Positions 25,956 to 34,180 of a stretch of 64,000 nt of DNA are shown one piece after another. Where the stretch lies: the NCBI GenBank assembly GCA_963799425.1, contig CAWCXA010000012.1, positions 124,001 to 188,000 of the forward strand, in the 5' to 3' direction. The notes below the pieces were generated by a model. It was not told the DNA's origin. It worked only from the letters and a program-made list of their open reading frames with translations, and did not search any database. Position 1 is the stretch's first letter, and each line of letters begins with the position of its first letter. Source of the stretch: CAVWSM01 sp963799425. GTDB taxonomy: Bacteria > Actinomycetota > Actinomycetes > Jiangellales > Jiangellaceae. The translations under genes were made by a program, and so were the position numbers.

Positions 25956-26462
25956 ATGTCTGACGCACCCAGAGGCCACAGAGCGGTGACGGTGGACACT
26001 GACCTCGTCGAATACCTCATCATGGTTGTGCAGGATCTCGACTCATTGGGAAGCGTTGCAGCTGCGCTCGCGGAGCTTGTCAAGGCTGAAACCATCCAAG
26101 TCCTTGACCTCGTCGCAATCGCCAAGGCTGACGACGAGTCGCCCATCAGCGTCTTCGAGCTTGAGTCCCTGCCAAGCCTGGCGGCCCTCCTCGACATTGA
26201 AGGGGAGGTTGGCGGCCTGCTGAGTGACCGCGACATCGATCGGGCAGCCGGGGTCCTTGAGCCAGGCACGGCTGCCATCGTCCTCGTCGCGGAAGATCAA
26301 TGGGCTCGACCACTCTCAGCGGCGGCTCGGCGCTCGGGAGGCCGAATCATCGCCGGGGAGCGCATTCCGAGGCTTCGAATCGAAACGAGCCTCACGACCG
26401 AGTCCCACGCGCCCGACCAAGCAGAGGGGGGCAAGCATGCGACGCCTCGGTACGAGTCGTAG
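25956..26462 (+). CDS. DUF6325-like protein, copy 2
   Basis: The 168-aa protein is paralogous to the divergent gene at 25314. The shared pattern is an N-terminal strand (DLVEYLIMVVQD), AELVKAETIQVLDLVAIAK, an acidic central stretch, and VLEPGTAAIVLVAEDQWARPL. The start at 25956 is chosen as the first ATG giving a family-length product, but no strong ribosome site is visible and a GTG at 25987 is possible. The 3' end overlaps the SHOCT gene by 26 bases. Function is unknown. Confidence 0.7.
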   Translation: MSDAPRGHRAVTVDTDLVEYLIMVVQDLDSLGSVAAALAELVKAETIQVLDLVAIAKADDESPISVFELESLPSLAALLDIEGEVGGLLSDRDIDRAAGVLEPGTAAIVLVAEDQWARPLSAAARRSGGRIIAGERIPRLRIETSLTTESHAPDQAEGGKHATPRYES

Positions 26463-26637
26463 GGGCCGTCCCGACCTGCTGGCGCGCGCTCCATTGCGTT
26501 CCGACCTGTCCGACATGCACGCGGTGGCGCTGGTGTTCGACCAGGTTGAGCAGCTCAAGGAGCTCGCCGACTTGTACCGACTGGGGCTGCTGTCCAGGGA
26601 GGAGTTGGCGTCGCAACGAGCAAAGGTGCTCGAGTGA
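26437..26637 (+). CDS. Small SHOCT-domain protein
   Basis: The 66-aa protein has a basic N-terminus and a C-terminal SHOCT motif: QVEQLKELADLYRLGLLSREELASQ (short helix, acidic turn, second helix). A purine-rich GAGGGGGG precedes the ATG. It overlaps the end of the DUF6325-like gene, so translation may be coupled. SHOCT segments are small oligomerisation or recruitment modules. Another SHOCT protein lies at 33281, in the same stress-type region. Confidence 0.7.
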   Translation: MRRLGTSRRGRPDLLARAPLRSDLSDMHAVALVFDQVEQLKELADLYRLGLLSREELASQRAKVLE

Positions 26638-26663
26638 GACATCGCGAGTTGGGTTTGAGACGG

Positions 26664-29333
26664 CTAACCGGCCGCTTGTCCTGACCGTCCCGGGGTCACG
26701 CCACGGCTACTCCCGGGACGTGCCAGCTCGCGGGCTATATCGGCTGCCTCAGCCCGTGATTGGACCCCGAGCTTTCGGTAGATCACCTTCAGATGGAACT
26801 TCAACGTGTTGACCGACACGAAGAGCTCTCCGGCGATCTCCCGAAGCGTGAGCCGACTCGGTAGGAAGCGCAACACGTCACGTTCCCGCTCGGTGAGCGA
26901 CTCACCCAGCACCTGCGAGGCACGCTGCCCGCCTTCGGCGCTAGGCGTCGCGGCCCGCCGCAAGCGCTCCATCCACGCCTCGGGCGCGTGCGATGCGGCA
27001 TGCTCGACCAACTCAACGACCGCTGCACCCTCCGACGCCACGGTCTGCAACATCCCGTGCGCCAGCGCATGCTCGACGGCGGCGATCACATGCGTCATAG
27101 CTTCAACTCGGGACTCGACCGCGCGCGAGCGAAGCAATTCGCGGATGACTACGTGCCGCGGACAGCGCGGCTCTGCCGCGCCAAGGGCGGCGAAGGCGGC
27201 AGCGCGATCGCCGTCCGCCAGATGCACGCGAGCAGCGCTGACACCGCCCCAGAAGGGGTCGCGGTCCTTCTCGGACCGATGCCGGGCCAGCTCAACCTCA
27301 CCGCAGGCGACGGCAAGCCGCGTCCCCACCCGCGCCAGCCACTCGCGCCCTCCTTGACCCGGGAAGTCGCTCTCGACGAGCGACTCCGCCTGGTCGAAGA
27401 CTCGTCGCGCGTTCTCGAGATCGCCCTCGTCGAGGTGCGTCTGAACAAGGTCCAAGGCCGCCAGCACCCGGGAGTACGGCACCGGCTCGACCTTCACCTG
27501 GGCAAGTGACTCGAGCTCAGCCTTGGCGCGCGGCCGATCGCCGAGCTCGCGGTGGGCCACTGCTTCGGCGATCGCCAGCTCGACGCGAAGGATCGTCAAG
27601 TTCGCGACCTCGGCGGTGTGCCGGACGCCAGCGGCCACGCGCAGCGCGTCCACCGGCCGCCCTGCCAAAGCCTCACCAAGCGCCCGGGTTCCTTCGAGTG
27701 CGAGGCGGCGTTCCGAGTCGCGGCTGAGCACGAGATCTGCCTCTCGTACGTCGCCGGCAGAGTCGTCCCAACGCTCGGACAGCGCGACATCACGAGCGAT
27801 CATGTTCCAGCCGAACCGGCCGACGGGGTCGCGAAGCCATTCTTGGCCCAGCTCGCGCATCGAGCGGCGCGCCAGGTCCCTGCCGGCGGCCCAGTCGCCG
27901 CCGATCGTCGCCGCCATGGATTGGAGCATCGACACCCTGCCGCGGACCGTTTCGCCGGGGTCGGTCGCCTGGCTTGCCCACCACGTCACCTGCTCCACCA
28001 TCTCCAGGAAGCGACGCCGGTCGACGAGCAGATGGCACCAAGCGAATTCCAGCATGGCGTCGAGGTCCACCGCGGCCACGTCGCGTGGGATGCCGGCGAT
28101 GGTCCGGATGATGGTCATGTCCCGACCGCTGTCATAGAGCTCGGCATTCCGCGCAGCAAGAAGCCGCAGCGCCTCGCGTGGCCGGCGCGCGAGGAGCCAG
28201 TGCTCGAGCGCAAGGGTCGTCTCGCCTGCGCCCTCGAACCACTTTGCTGCCGTGACGTGCAGCTCGTCGAGCCGATTGGGTGAGCGCCGGGCCAGTTCGT
28301 CGACCAGCGTGGAGCGGATCAGTGAATGCACCTCGGACCAGCCCTCGACGTCAAGCCGGCTCACGAACAGGCCCCGAGCCTCGGCCTGCAGCAGGAGTTC
28401 ACCGGCATCGGCCCGACCGGTCAGGGTCCGAGCGAGGGCTGGGTTGATTCTTTCTGCCACCGAGACGTCGAACAGCGCGTCGACGACGTCCGCGGGCTCC
28501 CCAGCCAGGACCTCATGCAACAGGTACTGCGCGACGAGAAGGTCATTCTCAACGGTCGGCGTCTCGAGGCCTTCCTGCGCCCGGCTGGAACGGGCCGCGA
28601 TCGCGGCCAGCTGTAGTCCGGCGGCCCATCCGTCGGCATGCGTCGCAGTAACGTTGATCCGATCCTTGATCAGCCCCGGGGCTAGACGCGACAAGAGCTC
28701 GCACGACTCTTCGTGGGAGAACCTGAGCTCAGCGAAGTGTGCCTCGGCGAGCTGCCCGCGGGCGCGAAGTCGATCGATCGGGAGCCCGGGAGTTCGTCGG
28801 GCAAGCAACACTACGTGCAGGGTCGACGGCAGGCGCCTGATGAAGAACTCCAGCGAGGAGGCGACTAACTCATCTTCGTCTACAAGGTGTGCGTCATCGA
28901 TGATCAGCACCGTGTGACCGTCGTCGCCACCCTCGAAATCTTCGAGCAGCGTGGAAACGGCCTCCGTCAGAAGACCCGGCCGTCGGATCAGTTTCGCCGC
29001 ACGGTCACCGCAACCTGGCACGAGTGCATCGAGTGCCGCAATCAGCCCTGTCCACAGTTGAACAGGATCACGATCTGCCTCATCCAGCGACAGCCATGCG
29101 ACCGGCATCGTGGCTTCGGTCGCCCAGCCAGAAAGCAGGGACGTCTTTCCCGACCCCGCTGGCGATATGACAAGGGTGAGCGGCGCTGCCACAGCCTCGT
29201 CGATGAGAGCGAGCAGGCGTGGCCGACGCACGTAATGCCGTGGGATAACAGGCGCGCGAAGTTTTGACCGGAACAGCGACGACACGGGGCGGACGGGCGC
29301 CTGCCCCCCTGCTGTCCTGCCGTCACGCCGCAA
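26664..29333 (-). CDS. MalT-like LuxR-family ATP-dependent transcriptional regulator
   Basis: The 889-aa STAND-class regulator has a P-loop ATPase domain (SPAGSGKTS at 57-65, VLIIDDAHL near 143-151), winged-helix and TPR-like central regions (about 350-790), and a C-terminal LuxR helix-turn-helix (LTERERDVLRFLPSRLTLREIA). Such proteins switch on promoters after binding an inducer and ATP. A TTG start at 29333 with AGGGGG upstream is used; a GTG at 29285 is possible. It is divergent from the P-type ATPase gene, with a CCACCC-N6-GGGTGG palindrome between them. That makes it the best candidate to read that motif (inference). Confidence 0.92.
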   Translation of the reverse strand: MRRDGRTAGGQAPVRPVSSLFRSKLRAPVIPRHYVRRPRLLALIDEAVAAPLTLVISPAGSGKTSLLSGWATEATMPVAWLSLDEADRDPVQLWTGLIAALDALVPGCGDRAAKLIRRPGLLTEAVSTLLEDFEGGDDGHTVLIIDDAHLVDEDELVASSLEFFIRRLPSTLHVVLLARRTPGLPIDRLRARGQLAEAHFAELRFSHEESCELLSRLAPGLIKDRINVTATHADGWAAGLQLAAIAARSSRAQEGLETPTVENDLLVAQYLLHEVLAGEPADVVDALFDVSVAERINPALARTLTGRADAGELLLQAEARGLFVSRLDVEGWSEVHSLIRSTLVDELARRSPNRLDELHVTAAKWFEGAGETTLALEHWLLARRPREALRLLAARNAELYDSGRDMTIIRTIAGIPRDVAAVDLDAMLEFAWCHLLVDRRRFLEMVEQVTWWASQATDPGETVRGRVSMLQSMAATIGGDWAAGRDLARRSMRELGQEWLRDPVGRFGWNMIARDVALSERWDDSAGDVREADLVLSRDSERRLALEGTRALGEALAGRPVDALRVAAGVRHTAEVANLTILRVELAIAEAVAHRELGDRPRAKAELESLAQVKVEPVPYSRVLAALDLVQTHLDEGDLENARRVFDQAESLVESDFPGQGGREWLARVGTRLAVACGEVELARHRSEKDRDPFWGGVSAARVHLADGDRAAAFAALGAAEPRCPRHVVIRELLRSRAVESRVEAMTHVIAAVEHALAHGMLQTVASEGAAVVELVEHAASHAPEAWMERLRRAATPSAEGGQRASQVLGESLTERERDVLRFLPSRLTLREIAGELFVSVNTLKFHLKVIYRKLGVQSRAEAADIARELARPGSSRGVTPGRSGQAAG

Positions 29334-29432
29334 CCCGAGCCCCCTGACTTCCCGATGAAGGCCACCATGAGCCTAGGTCAGGCGACCCAGGACGGCACAG
29401 GGAACAAAAGCCGCGCCTCGTAGTGGGCCGCC

Positions 29433-29450
29433 CCACCCGCTGCGGGGTGG
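29433..29450. promoter_or_regulatory. Palindrome CCACCC-N6-GGGTGG, copy 3
   Basis: Perfect 6-bp arms around GCTGCG in the divergent region, 100 bp from the LuxR regulator start and 112 bp from the ATPase start. Downstream it is followed by CACCCGGAGAAGCGCGAC. The base string CACCCGGACGAGCGCCAC follows copy 2, so the similarity extends beyond the palindrome. Confidence 0.65.
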
Positions 29451-29562
29451 TGCCAACCCACCCGGAGAAGCGCGACCGTCGTGGCAGGTCGAGGACATCG
29501 GCGGGTGACGCGCGCGAGCTTGCGGTTGTCGAGGCGGCGCAGTGAGTGGAGGTCGGCAAACC

Positions 29563-32292
29563 ATGGCCACGATGGCAACAGCGCCCACCACTCCGGCGGA
29601 CACGCCAACTGATTGGTATCGCCTGCCGGCCGAGGACGTTTGCGCGGAGCTCGGCGTCGATCCGCGTGTCGGACTGAGCGCGACAGAAGTTGCCGAGCGT
29701 CGCCAGCGGTACGGGTCGAACAAACTGGCCGAGGAGGCAGCGGAGCCGGGCTGGCACGCCTTCATGCGGCAGTACCGAGACCTTATGCAGCTGGTGCTCG
29801 TCGGCGCGGCGGTCGTCAGCATCGTCGCTCTGCAGGACATGACGACGGGGCTGGTGGTCCTTGGGTTGACGGTCATCAACTCGGTGATGGGGTTGCACCA
29901 GGAGGGCAAGGCCGCCGAGAGTGTGGCGTCGCTCCGGAAGATGCTGATCATGACCGCCAGCGTCCGCCGGGACGGAGAGCTCGTCCAAGTTCCGGCCGAG
30001 GAGCTCGTGCCGGGAGACATCGTTGGGTTCCAGGCCGGCGACAAGGTCCCCGCTGACGGCAGGATCCTGGTCTCGGCGACGCTGGAGATCGAAGAGGCGG
30101 GTCTCACCGGCGAGAGCACACCGGTGGCCAAGAGCGTGCCCGCGGTCACTGGCGTCGATGTGCCCCTTGGTGACCGTGTCGACATGGCCTACATGAACTC
30201 ACAGGTCACCCGCGGGCGCGGCGAGATGGTGGTGACGTCGACGGGGATGTCGACCGAAGTCGGCCACATCTCCGGAATGTTGAGCGGGGTCGAGCAGGAG
30301 AAGACCCCGCTCACCAAGCAACTCGACCAGCTCACCGTGGTGATCACGATCATGGCCGCGGCTGCGCTGGTGGCCATCATCGTGCTCGGACTGGTCCGCG
30401 GCGAGGACTTCGACACGCTCTTCCTTGTCGGCATCAGCCTTGCCATCGCCGCAATCCCGACTGGCCTCCCAGCGGTCGTCACCATGCTGCTCTCGCTCGG
30501 GACGCAGCACCTGGCGGAGCAAGGGGCGATTGTCAAACGGCTCAGGTCGGTGGAGACGCTGGGCTCCACGTCGGCGATCTGTTCCGACAAGACCGGGACG
30601 CTCACCCTGAACCAGATGACGGCCCGTGAGCTGGTGCTTGTGGGCCGTCGGTTCAGCGTCGACGGCGAGGGGTACTCCACAACGGGACGGATAACCCGAG
30701 TCGCCGGCAGCGATGACGTTCGGCTCGAGCCGTTCATGGAGCCGATGGCGCTGGCCAACGACGCCGTGATCAGAGACGGCGCCTGCATCGGGGACCCGAC
30801 CGAGGGCGCGCTCGTCGTCCTGGCGGCGAAAGGCGGCATAGACGTCGACGAGACGAGGCGCGTCTATCCGCGGGTCGCCGAGGTCCCGTTCGACGCCGAG
30901 TACAAGCTCATGGCGACCTTCCATGAGATGGAGGATCACAACCGGACGGTCGTACGGTGCTTCGTCAAGGGCGCCCCAGATGTGCTGCTGGCTCGGTCCT
31001 CCCGCTACCTCGACGTCGACGACTCGCCCAAGCCGATGGACGATCCGGCGCGCGCCAAGGTTCTGGCGGCGAACGATCGCATGGCGGGCGAGGGCCTCCG
31101 AGTGCTGGCGGTGGCAAGGCGCGACTTTGATCCCGCCACATTCGATCCGGCGAGCGACTTGTTGGCCCTCGTCGACGAACTAGAGCTGTTGGCGCTGGTT
31201 GGCATCGTCGACCCGCCCCGCAAGGAGGCCAAGGACGCAATTGCATTGTGTAAGGACGCCGGCATCCGGGTTCGGATGATCACCGGCGATCACGCCACCA
31301 CCGCGGCTGCAATCGCCGGTCAGCTAGGCATTGAAGGGCGCGCACTCACCGGCGCAGAGTTCGCCGCGATGCCCGACGACCAGCTGTTCGCCGAGGTGGA
31401 CGGAATCGGTGTAGTGGCTCGGGTCGCCCCAGAGGACAAGGTGCGGTTGGTCGACATCCTCAAGCGGCAGGACAACATCGTTGCGATGACCGGCGATGGA
31501 GTTAACGACGCGCCGGCACTCGCACGGGCCGACATCGGGGTCGCCATGGGAATCACCGGCACCGAGGTCACCAAAGATGCCGCCGAGATGATCCTGACCG
31601 ACGACAACTTCGCCACGATCGTGAAAGCGGTCCGGAGTGGTCGAGGACTCTACGACAACCTGATGAAGTACATCCGCGTTCAGATGATCATGCTGACCGG
31701 TTTCATCCTTACATTCGTCGGGGCAGGGATCTTCACGATCGCGAACGGCACCCCACTCTTGCCGCTGCAGATTCTGTGGATCAACTTCGCTATCGATGTC
31801 CTGCTGGCCTTGGGCCTCGGCTTCGATGCCGAGACCCCCGGACTCATGCAACGACGCCCGCGCTCACCCAAGGAACCCGTGATCCGGCGCGCGCTCGGTG
31901 CCCGCCTGGCCGTGGCAGGACTCCTCGTTGCTATCGGCACGCTCGTCGTCGTCGCATGGGGCGAGGATCGTTTCGGACTAGCCGTGGCCACCACGATGGG
32001 GCTCACGACGGCTTCGCTGCTCCACATCGCGGCCGCGTACGAATGGCGCGACCCCCAGCGAAGCATCTTCACCCGCGACACATTCGCCAACAGGCGCTTC
32101 AACCTCCTCGCATTGGCCGCACTGGCGCTGGCCTTCGTGGCCACGGCGCTGCCCGGCCTGAACCGCATCCTCGACACCGTCGAGCTCAACGGCGACCAAT
32201 GGCGAGTCTGCCTCCTGGCGGTGCTCGCCTACCTCGTCCTCGCTGAGCTCGAAAAGCTCGTCCTCCGCCGCTTCGACCATGGGAACAATTGA
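29563..32292 (+). CDS. P-type cation-transporting ATPase (calcium/CtpF-like group)
   Basis: The 909-aa P2-type pump has an N-terminal cation-ATPase domain, the actuator loop LTGEST, the phosphorylation site CSDKTGTLT (Asp342), the KGAPDVLL nucleotide-domain motif and the hinge TGDGVNDAPAL. Ten membrane helices are expected. There are no N-terminal metal-binding cysteines, so calcium, magnesium or sodium is likelier than copper or zinc. The start at 29563 is preferred because GGAGGT precedes it; a GTG at 29542 is less supported. Its stop overlaps the ATG of the PPK2 gene (TGATG), giving a pump coupled to a polyphosphate-dependent nucleotide-regenerating enzyme. Confidence 0.95.
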   Translation: MATMATAPTTPADTPTDWYRLPAEDVCAELGVDPRVGLSATEVAERRQRYGSNKLAEEAAEPGWHAFMRQYRDLMQLVLVGAAVVSIVALQDMTTGLVVLGLTVINSVMGLHQEGKAAESVASLRKMLIMTASVRRDGELVQVPAEELVPGDIVGFQAGDKVPADGRILVSATLEIEEAGLTGESTPVAKSVPAVTGVDVPLGDRVDMAYMNSQVTRGRGEMVVTSTGMSTEVGHISGMLSGVEQEKTPLTKQLDQLTVVITIMAAAALVAIIVLGLVRGEDFDTLFLVGISLAIAAIPTGLPAVVTMLLSLGTQHLAEQGAIVKRLRSVETLGSTSAICSDKTGTLTLNQMTARELVLVGRRFSVDGEGYSTTGRITRVAGSDDVRLEPFMEPMALANDAVIRDGACIGDPTEGALVVLAAKGGIDVDETRRVYPRVAEVPFDAEYKLMATFHEMEDHNRTVVRCFVKGAPDVLLARSSRYLDVDDSPKPMDDPARAKVLAANDRMAGEGLRVLAVARRDFDPATFDPASDLLALVDELELLALVGIVDPPRKEAKDAIALCKDAGIRVRMITGDHATTAAAIAGQLGIEGRALTGAEFAAMPDDQLFAEVDGIGVVARVAPEDKVRLVDILKRQDNIVAMTGDGVNDAPALARADIGVAMGITGTEVTKDAAEMILTDDNFATIVKAVRSGRGLYDNLMKYIRVQMIMLTGFILTFVGAGIFTIANGTPLLPLQILWINFAIDVLLALGLGFDAETPGLMQRRPRSPKEPVIRRALGARLAVAGLLVAIGTLVVVAWGEDRFGLAVATTMGLTTASLLHIAAAYEWRDPQRSIFTRDTFANRRFNLLALAALALAFVATALPGLNRILDTVELNGDQWRVCLLAVLAYLVLAELEKLVLRRFDHGNN

Positions 32293-33251
32293 TGGATACC
32301 CTCGCTTCCGCACCCGAAGAGGGCGTTGAGCGCCGGAGCCGGATACTCAACGAGCTGCGCGTCCACCCAGACCTTGCGGCAAACCTGGCCGGGCGCGACA
32401 CCGCGTGGACGGGCGGCGGTGAGCTCGACGGGCTTTCCGCCGACGAGCTGGACGGCACAGCCAAAGCGATCCTCGCAAGCGGCGTCGAGCAACTCGCAGA
32501 CGCGCAGGAACTCCTGTGGGCAAGTGACACCTACGCCTTGTTGATCGTCTTCCAGGCGATGGACGCCGCGGGCAAGGACTCGACGATCAAGCACGTCATG
32601 TCCGGCGTGAACCCACAGGGCGTACACGTCGTGTCGTTCAAACAGCCCTCGAGTGAGGAACTCGACCACAGCTTCCTGTGGCGCATCTCCAATGCGGTTC
32701 CAGAGCGAGGCCGCATCGGGATCTTCAACCGGTCGCACTACGAAGAAGTTGTCGCCCTGCGGGTCCATCCGGAGTGGCTCGACAAGCAGAAGCTGCCTCC
32801 TGGCGATCGGGGTCCGAGCTTCTGGGCCGATCGCTACGACGACATCAACTCCCTTGAGCACCACCTCGTACGCAACGGGACCAAGGTGGTCAAGCTCTTC
32901 CTTCACGTCTCCCTCGCGGAGCAGAAGCGCCGCTTCATGGCTCGGCTCGACAACCCAAACAAGCTATGGAAGTTCAGCGCCGCCGACGTCGTTGAGCGAG
33001 GACGCTGGGACGAGTACATGCAGGCATACGAGGCCGCCATCACGGCTACCTCCACCGAGTGGGCACCGTGGTACGTGATCCCGGCCGACCACAAGCACGT
33101 GATGCAGGCGATGGCAGCTGCCGTCATCGTTGACAGCATCCAGTCGCTAGACCTGCACTGGCCGACGGTCTCGGACCGTGCACGCGACGCCAACGTCGCA
33201 GCGCGTCGTGCCCTAGAAGCAGAGCCTGATACCGCCATCATCATCAGATAG
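32292..33251 (+). CDS. PPK2-family polyphosphate:nucleotide phosphotransferase
   Basis: The 319-aa enzyme has the PPK2 P-loop DAAGKDST (91-98), the lid-associated SGVNPQGVHVVSFK, and the Walker B-like RIGIFNRSHYEE. The sequence is closest to the group that uses polyphosphate to phosphorylate AMP/ADP or GDP (TIGR03709-like), judging from motif style. It would regenerate nucleotides from stored polyphosphate when respiration is limited. The ATG overlaps the ATPase stop, implying strict co-expression with the ion pump. A TTG three bases upstream is possible but unnecessary. Confidence 0.93.
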   Translation: MDTLASAPEEGVERRSRILNELRVHPDLAANLAGRDTAWTGGGELDGLSADELDGTAKAILASGVEQLADAQELLWASDTYALLIVFQAMDAAGKDSTIKHVMSGVNPQGVHVVSFKQPSSEELDHSFLWRISNAVPERGRIGIFNRSHYEEVVALRVHPEWLDKQKLPPGDRGPSFWADRYDDINSLEHHLVRNGTKVVKLFLHVSLAEQKRRFMARLDNPNKLWKFSAADVVERGRWDEYMQAYEAAITATSTEWAPWYVIPADHKHVMQAMAAAVIVDSIQSLDLHWPTVSDRARDANVAARRALEAEPDTAIIIR

Positions 33252-33280
33252 CAATCCAATTCTCACACTGGAGGTAACGC

Positions 33281-33682
33281 ATGACCGTCGCGGCCGAATG
33301 GGGCACCGGACAGGTGTTCTGGTCCACGCTGTGGTTCTTCCTGTTCTTCATCTGGATCTGGCTGCTGATCGTCGTCTTCGGCGACATCTTCCGCAGCCGT
33401 GACATGTCCGGATGGGCCAAGGCGCTGTGGACGATCTTTGTCATCGTCCTGCCCTACCTCGGTGTCTTCATCTACCTGATCGTCCGGGGCCAGAAGATGG
33501 GCGAAAACGCAGCGCAGGCGGCCGCGGAGCAGGAGGCCGCGACGCGCCAGTACATCCAGAACGTCGCAGGGTCGAGCAGCGCGAGTTCTGCCGACGAGAT
33601 CGCTCGCCTCGCGGAGCTTCGCGACCGAGGTGTCCTCTCCGAGGAGGAGTTTCAGCAGGCCAAGGCCAAGTCGCTGAGCTGA
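33281..33682 (+). CDS. PLDc_N plus SHOCT membrane protein
   Basis: The 133-aa protein has two membrane helices (about 12-35 and 46-67) of the phospholipase-D-nuclease N-terminal type, with the RDMSGWAKALW loop between them. A polar linker rich in Ala and Gln and a C-terminal SHOCT motif (EIARLAELRDRGVLSEEEFQQAKA) follow. There is no catalytic PLD domain. TGGAGGT lies upstream of the ATG, 29 bp after the PPK2 gene, so it is probably the third gene of that operon. Role unknown; such proteins are frequent near stress genes. Confidence 0.85.
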   Translation: MTVAAEWGTGQVFWSTLWFFLFFIWIWLLIVVFGDIFRSRDMSGWAKALWTIFVIVLPYLGVFIYLIVRGQKMGENAAQAAAEQEAATRQYIQNVAGSSSASSADEIARLAELRDRGVLSEEEFQQAKAKSLS

Positions 33683-33693
33683 CAGCCGTCACC

Positions 33694-33755
33694 CTGCCCA
33701 GGCCGACACCCGCTGCGACCGTCGACACGATCCGCTGCAGGTGGGGCCTGGGCAG
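33694..33755 (+). terminator. Stem-loop terminator candidate after the ATPase-PPK2 operon
   Basis: CTGCCCAGGCC (33694-33704) pairs perfectly with GGCCTGGGCAG (33745-33755), an 11-bp stem enclosing a GC-rich 40-base loop. It starts 12 bp after the PLDc_N/SHOCT stop. No T-run follows, as is common in high-GC actinobacteria. Confidence 0.5.
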
Positions 33756-34180
33756 TCCGGATTGCGGCTTATCGACGGCGGTAGAGCGTCGGGCTTCCAG
33801 GGAATACGGCACTGGTCGTACGCCTTGTTACGGGCGGCTGGTTAGGGCTGGGGTTGACGTGCCAGCGGTGCACCGTAGCGAGTCGACGCGGTAGGCTGAG
33901 ACCAAGTTCGGCCCTCGACGGTTCGATCGTCGAGCGACGATATCTGTCGCTGGGGTCGGGGACGCGTGATCCGACTGGTACGTGGAGGGTCTAACCCTTC
34001 TGGGGCCGGGCGTGAGGGTCACGGCCTCGATGCTCTGCGTCGATCGGTTGGCCGAGTCGTGTGGTGGGGTTGTCCACCCAGGCTCGTCCGGCGTACGTCC
34101 GGCCTGGCTTCTCGGCCAGAGACCGGGTGAGGGTTTGCGTGCCGCTGTGGCCAGCGTCCCGCATTCCAGAGGAGGAGCTA
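33756..34180 (+). promoter_or_regulatory. Long non-coding leader of the helicase gene
   Basis: A stretch of 425 bp has no convincing gene. Two promoter-like arrangements are visible: TTGACG (33854) with TAGCGA 16 bp later, and TAGGCT at 33892. Downstream are several short stems, such as CTCGACG/CGTCGAG around 33915-33935, AGGGT-CTA-ACCCT near 33988, and CTGGC/GCCAG near 34105. If transcription starts near 33900, the helicase mRNA has a leader of about 280 bases. Confidence 0.4.

Noticed and set aside
33915..33936. GGTTCGATC, resembling a tRNA T-loop
   Set aside because: The T-stem does not close in the tRNA register, and no acceptor, anticodon or D arm could be found around it.
34041..34085. 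GGTGGGGTTGTCCACCC as a fourth CCACCC palindrome
   Set aside because: Arms are in the other order with a 4-5 base spacer and imperfect symmetry, so it does not match the CCACCC-N6-GGGTGG pattern.
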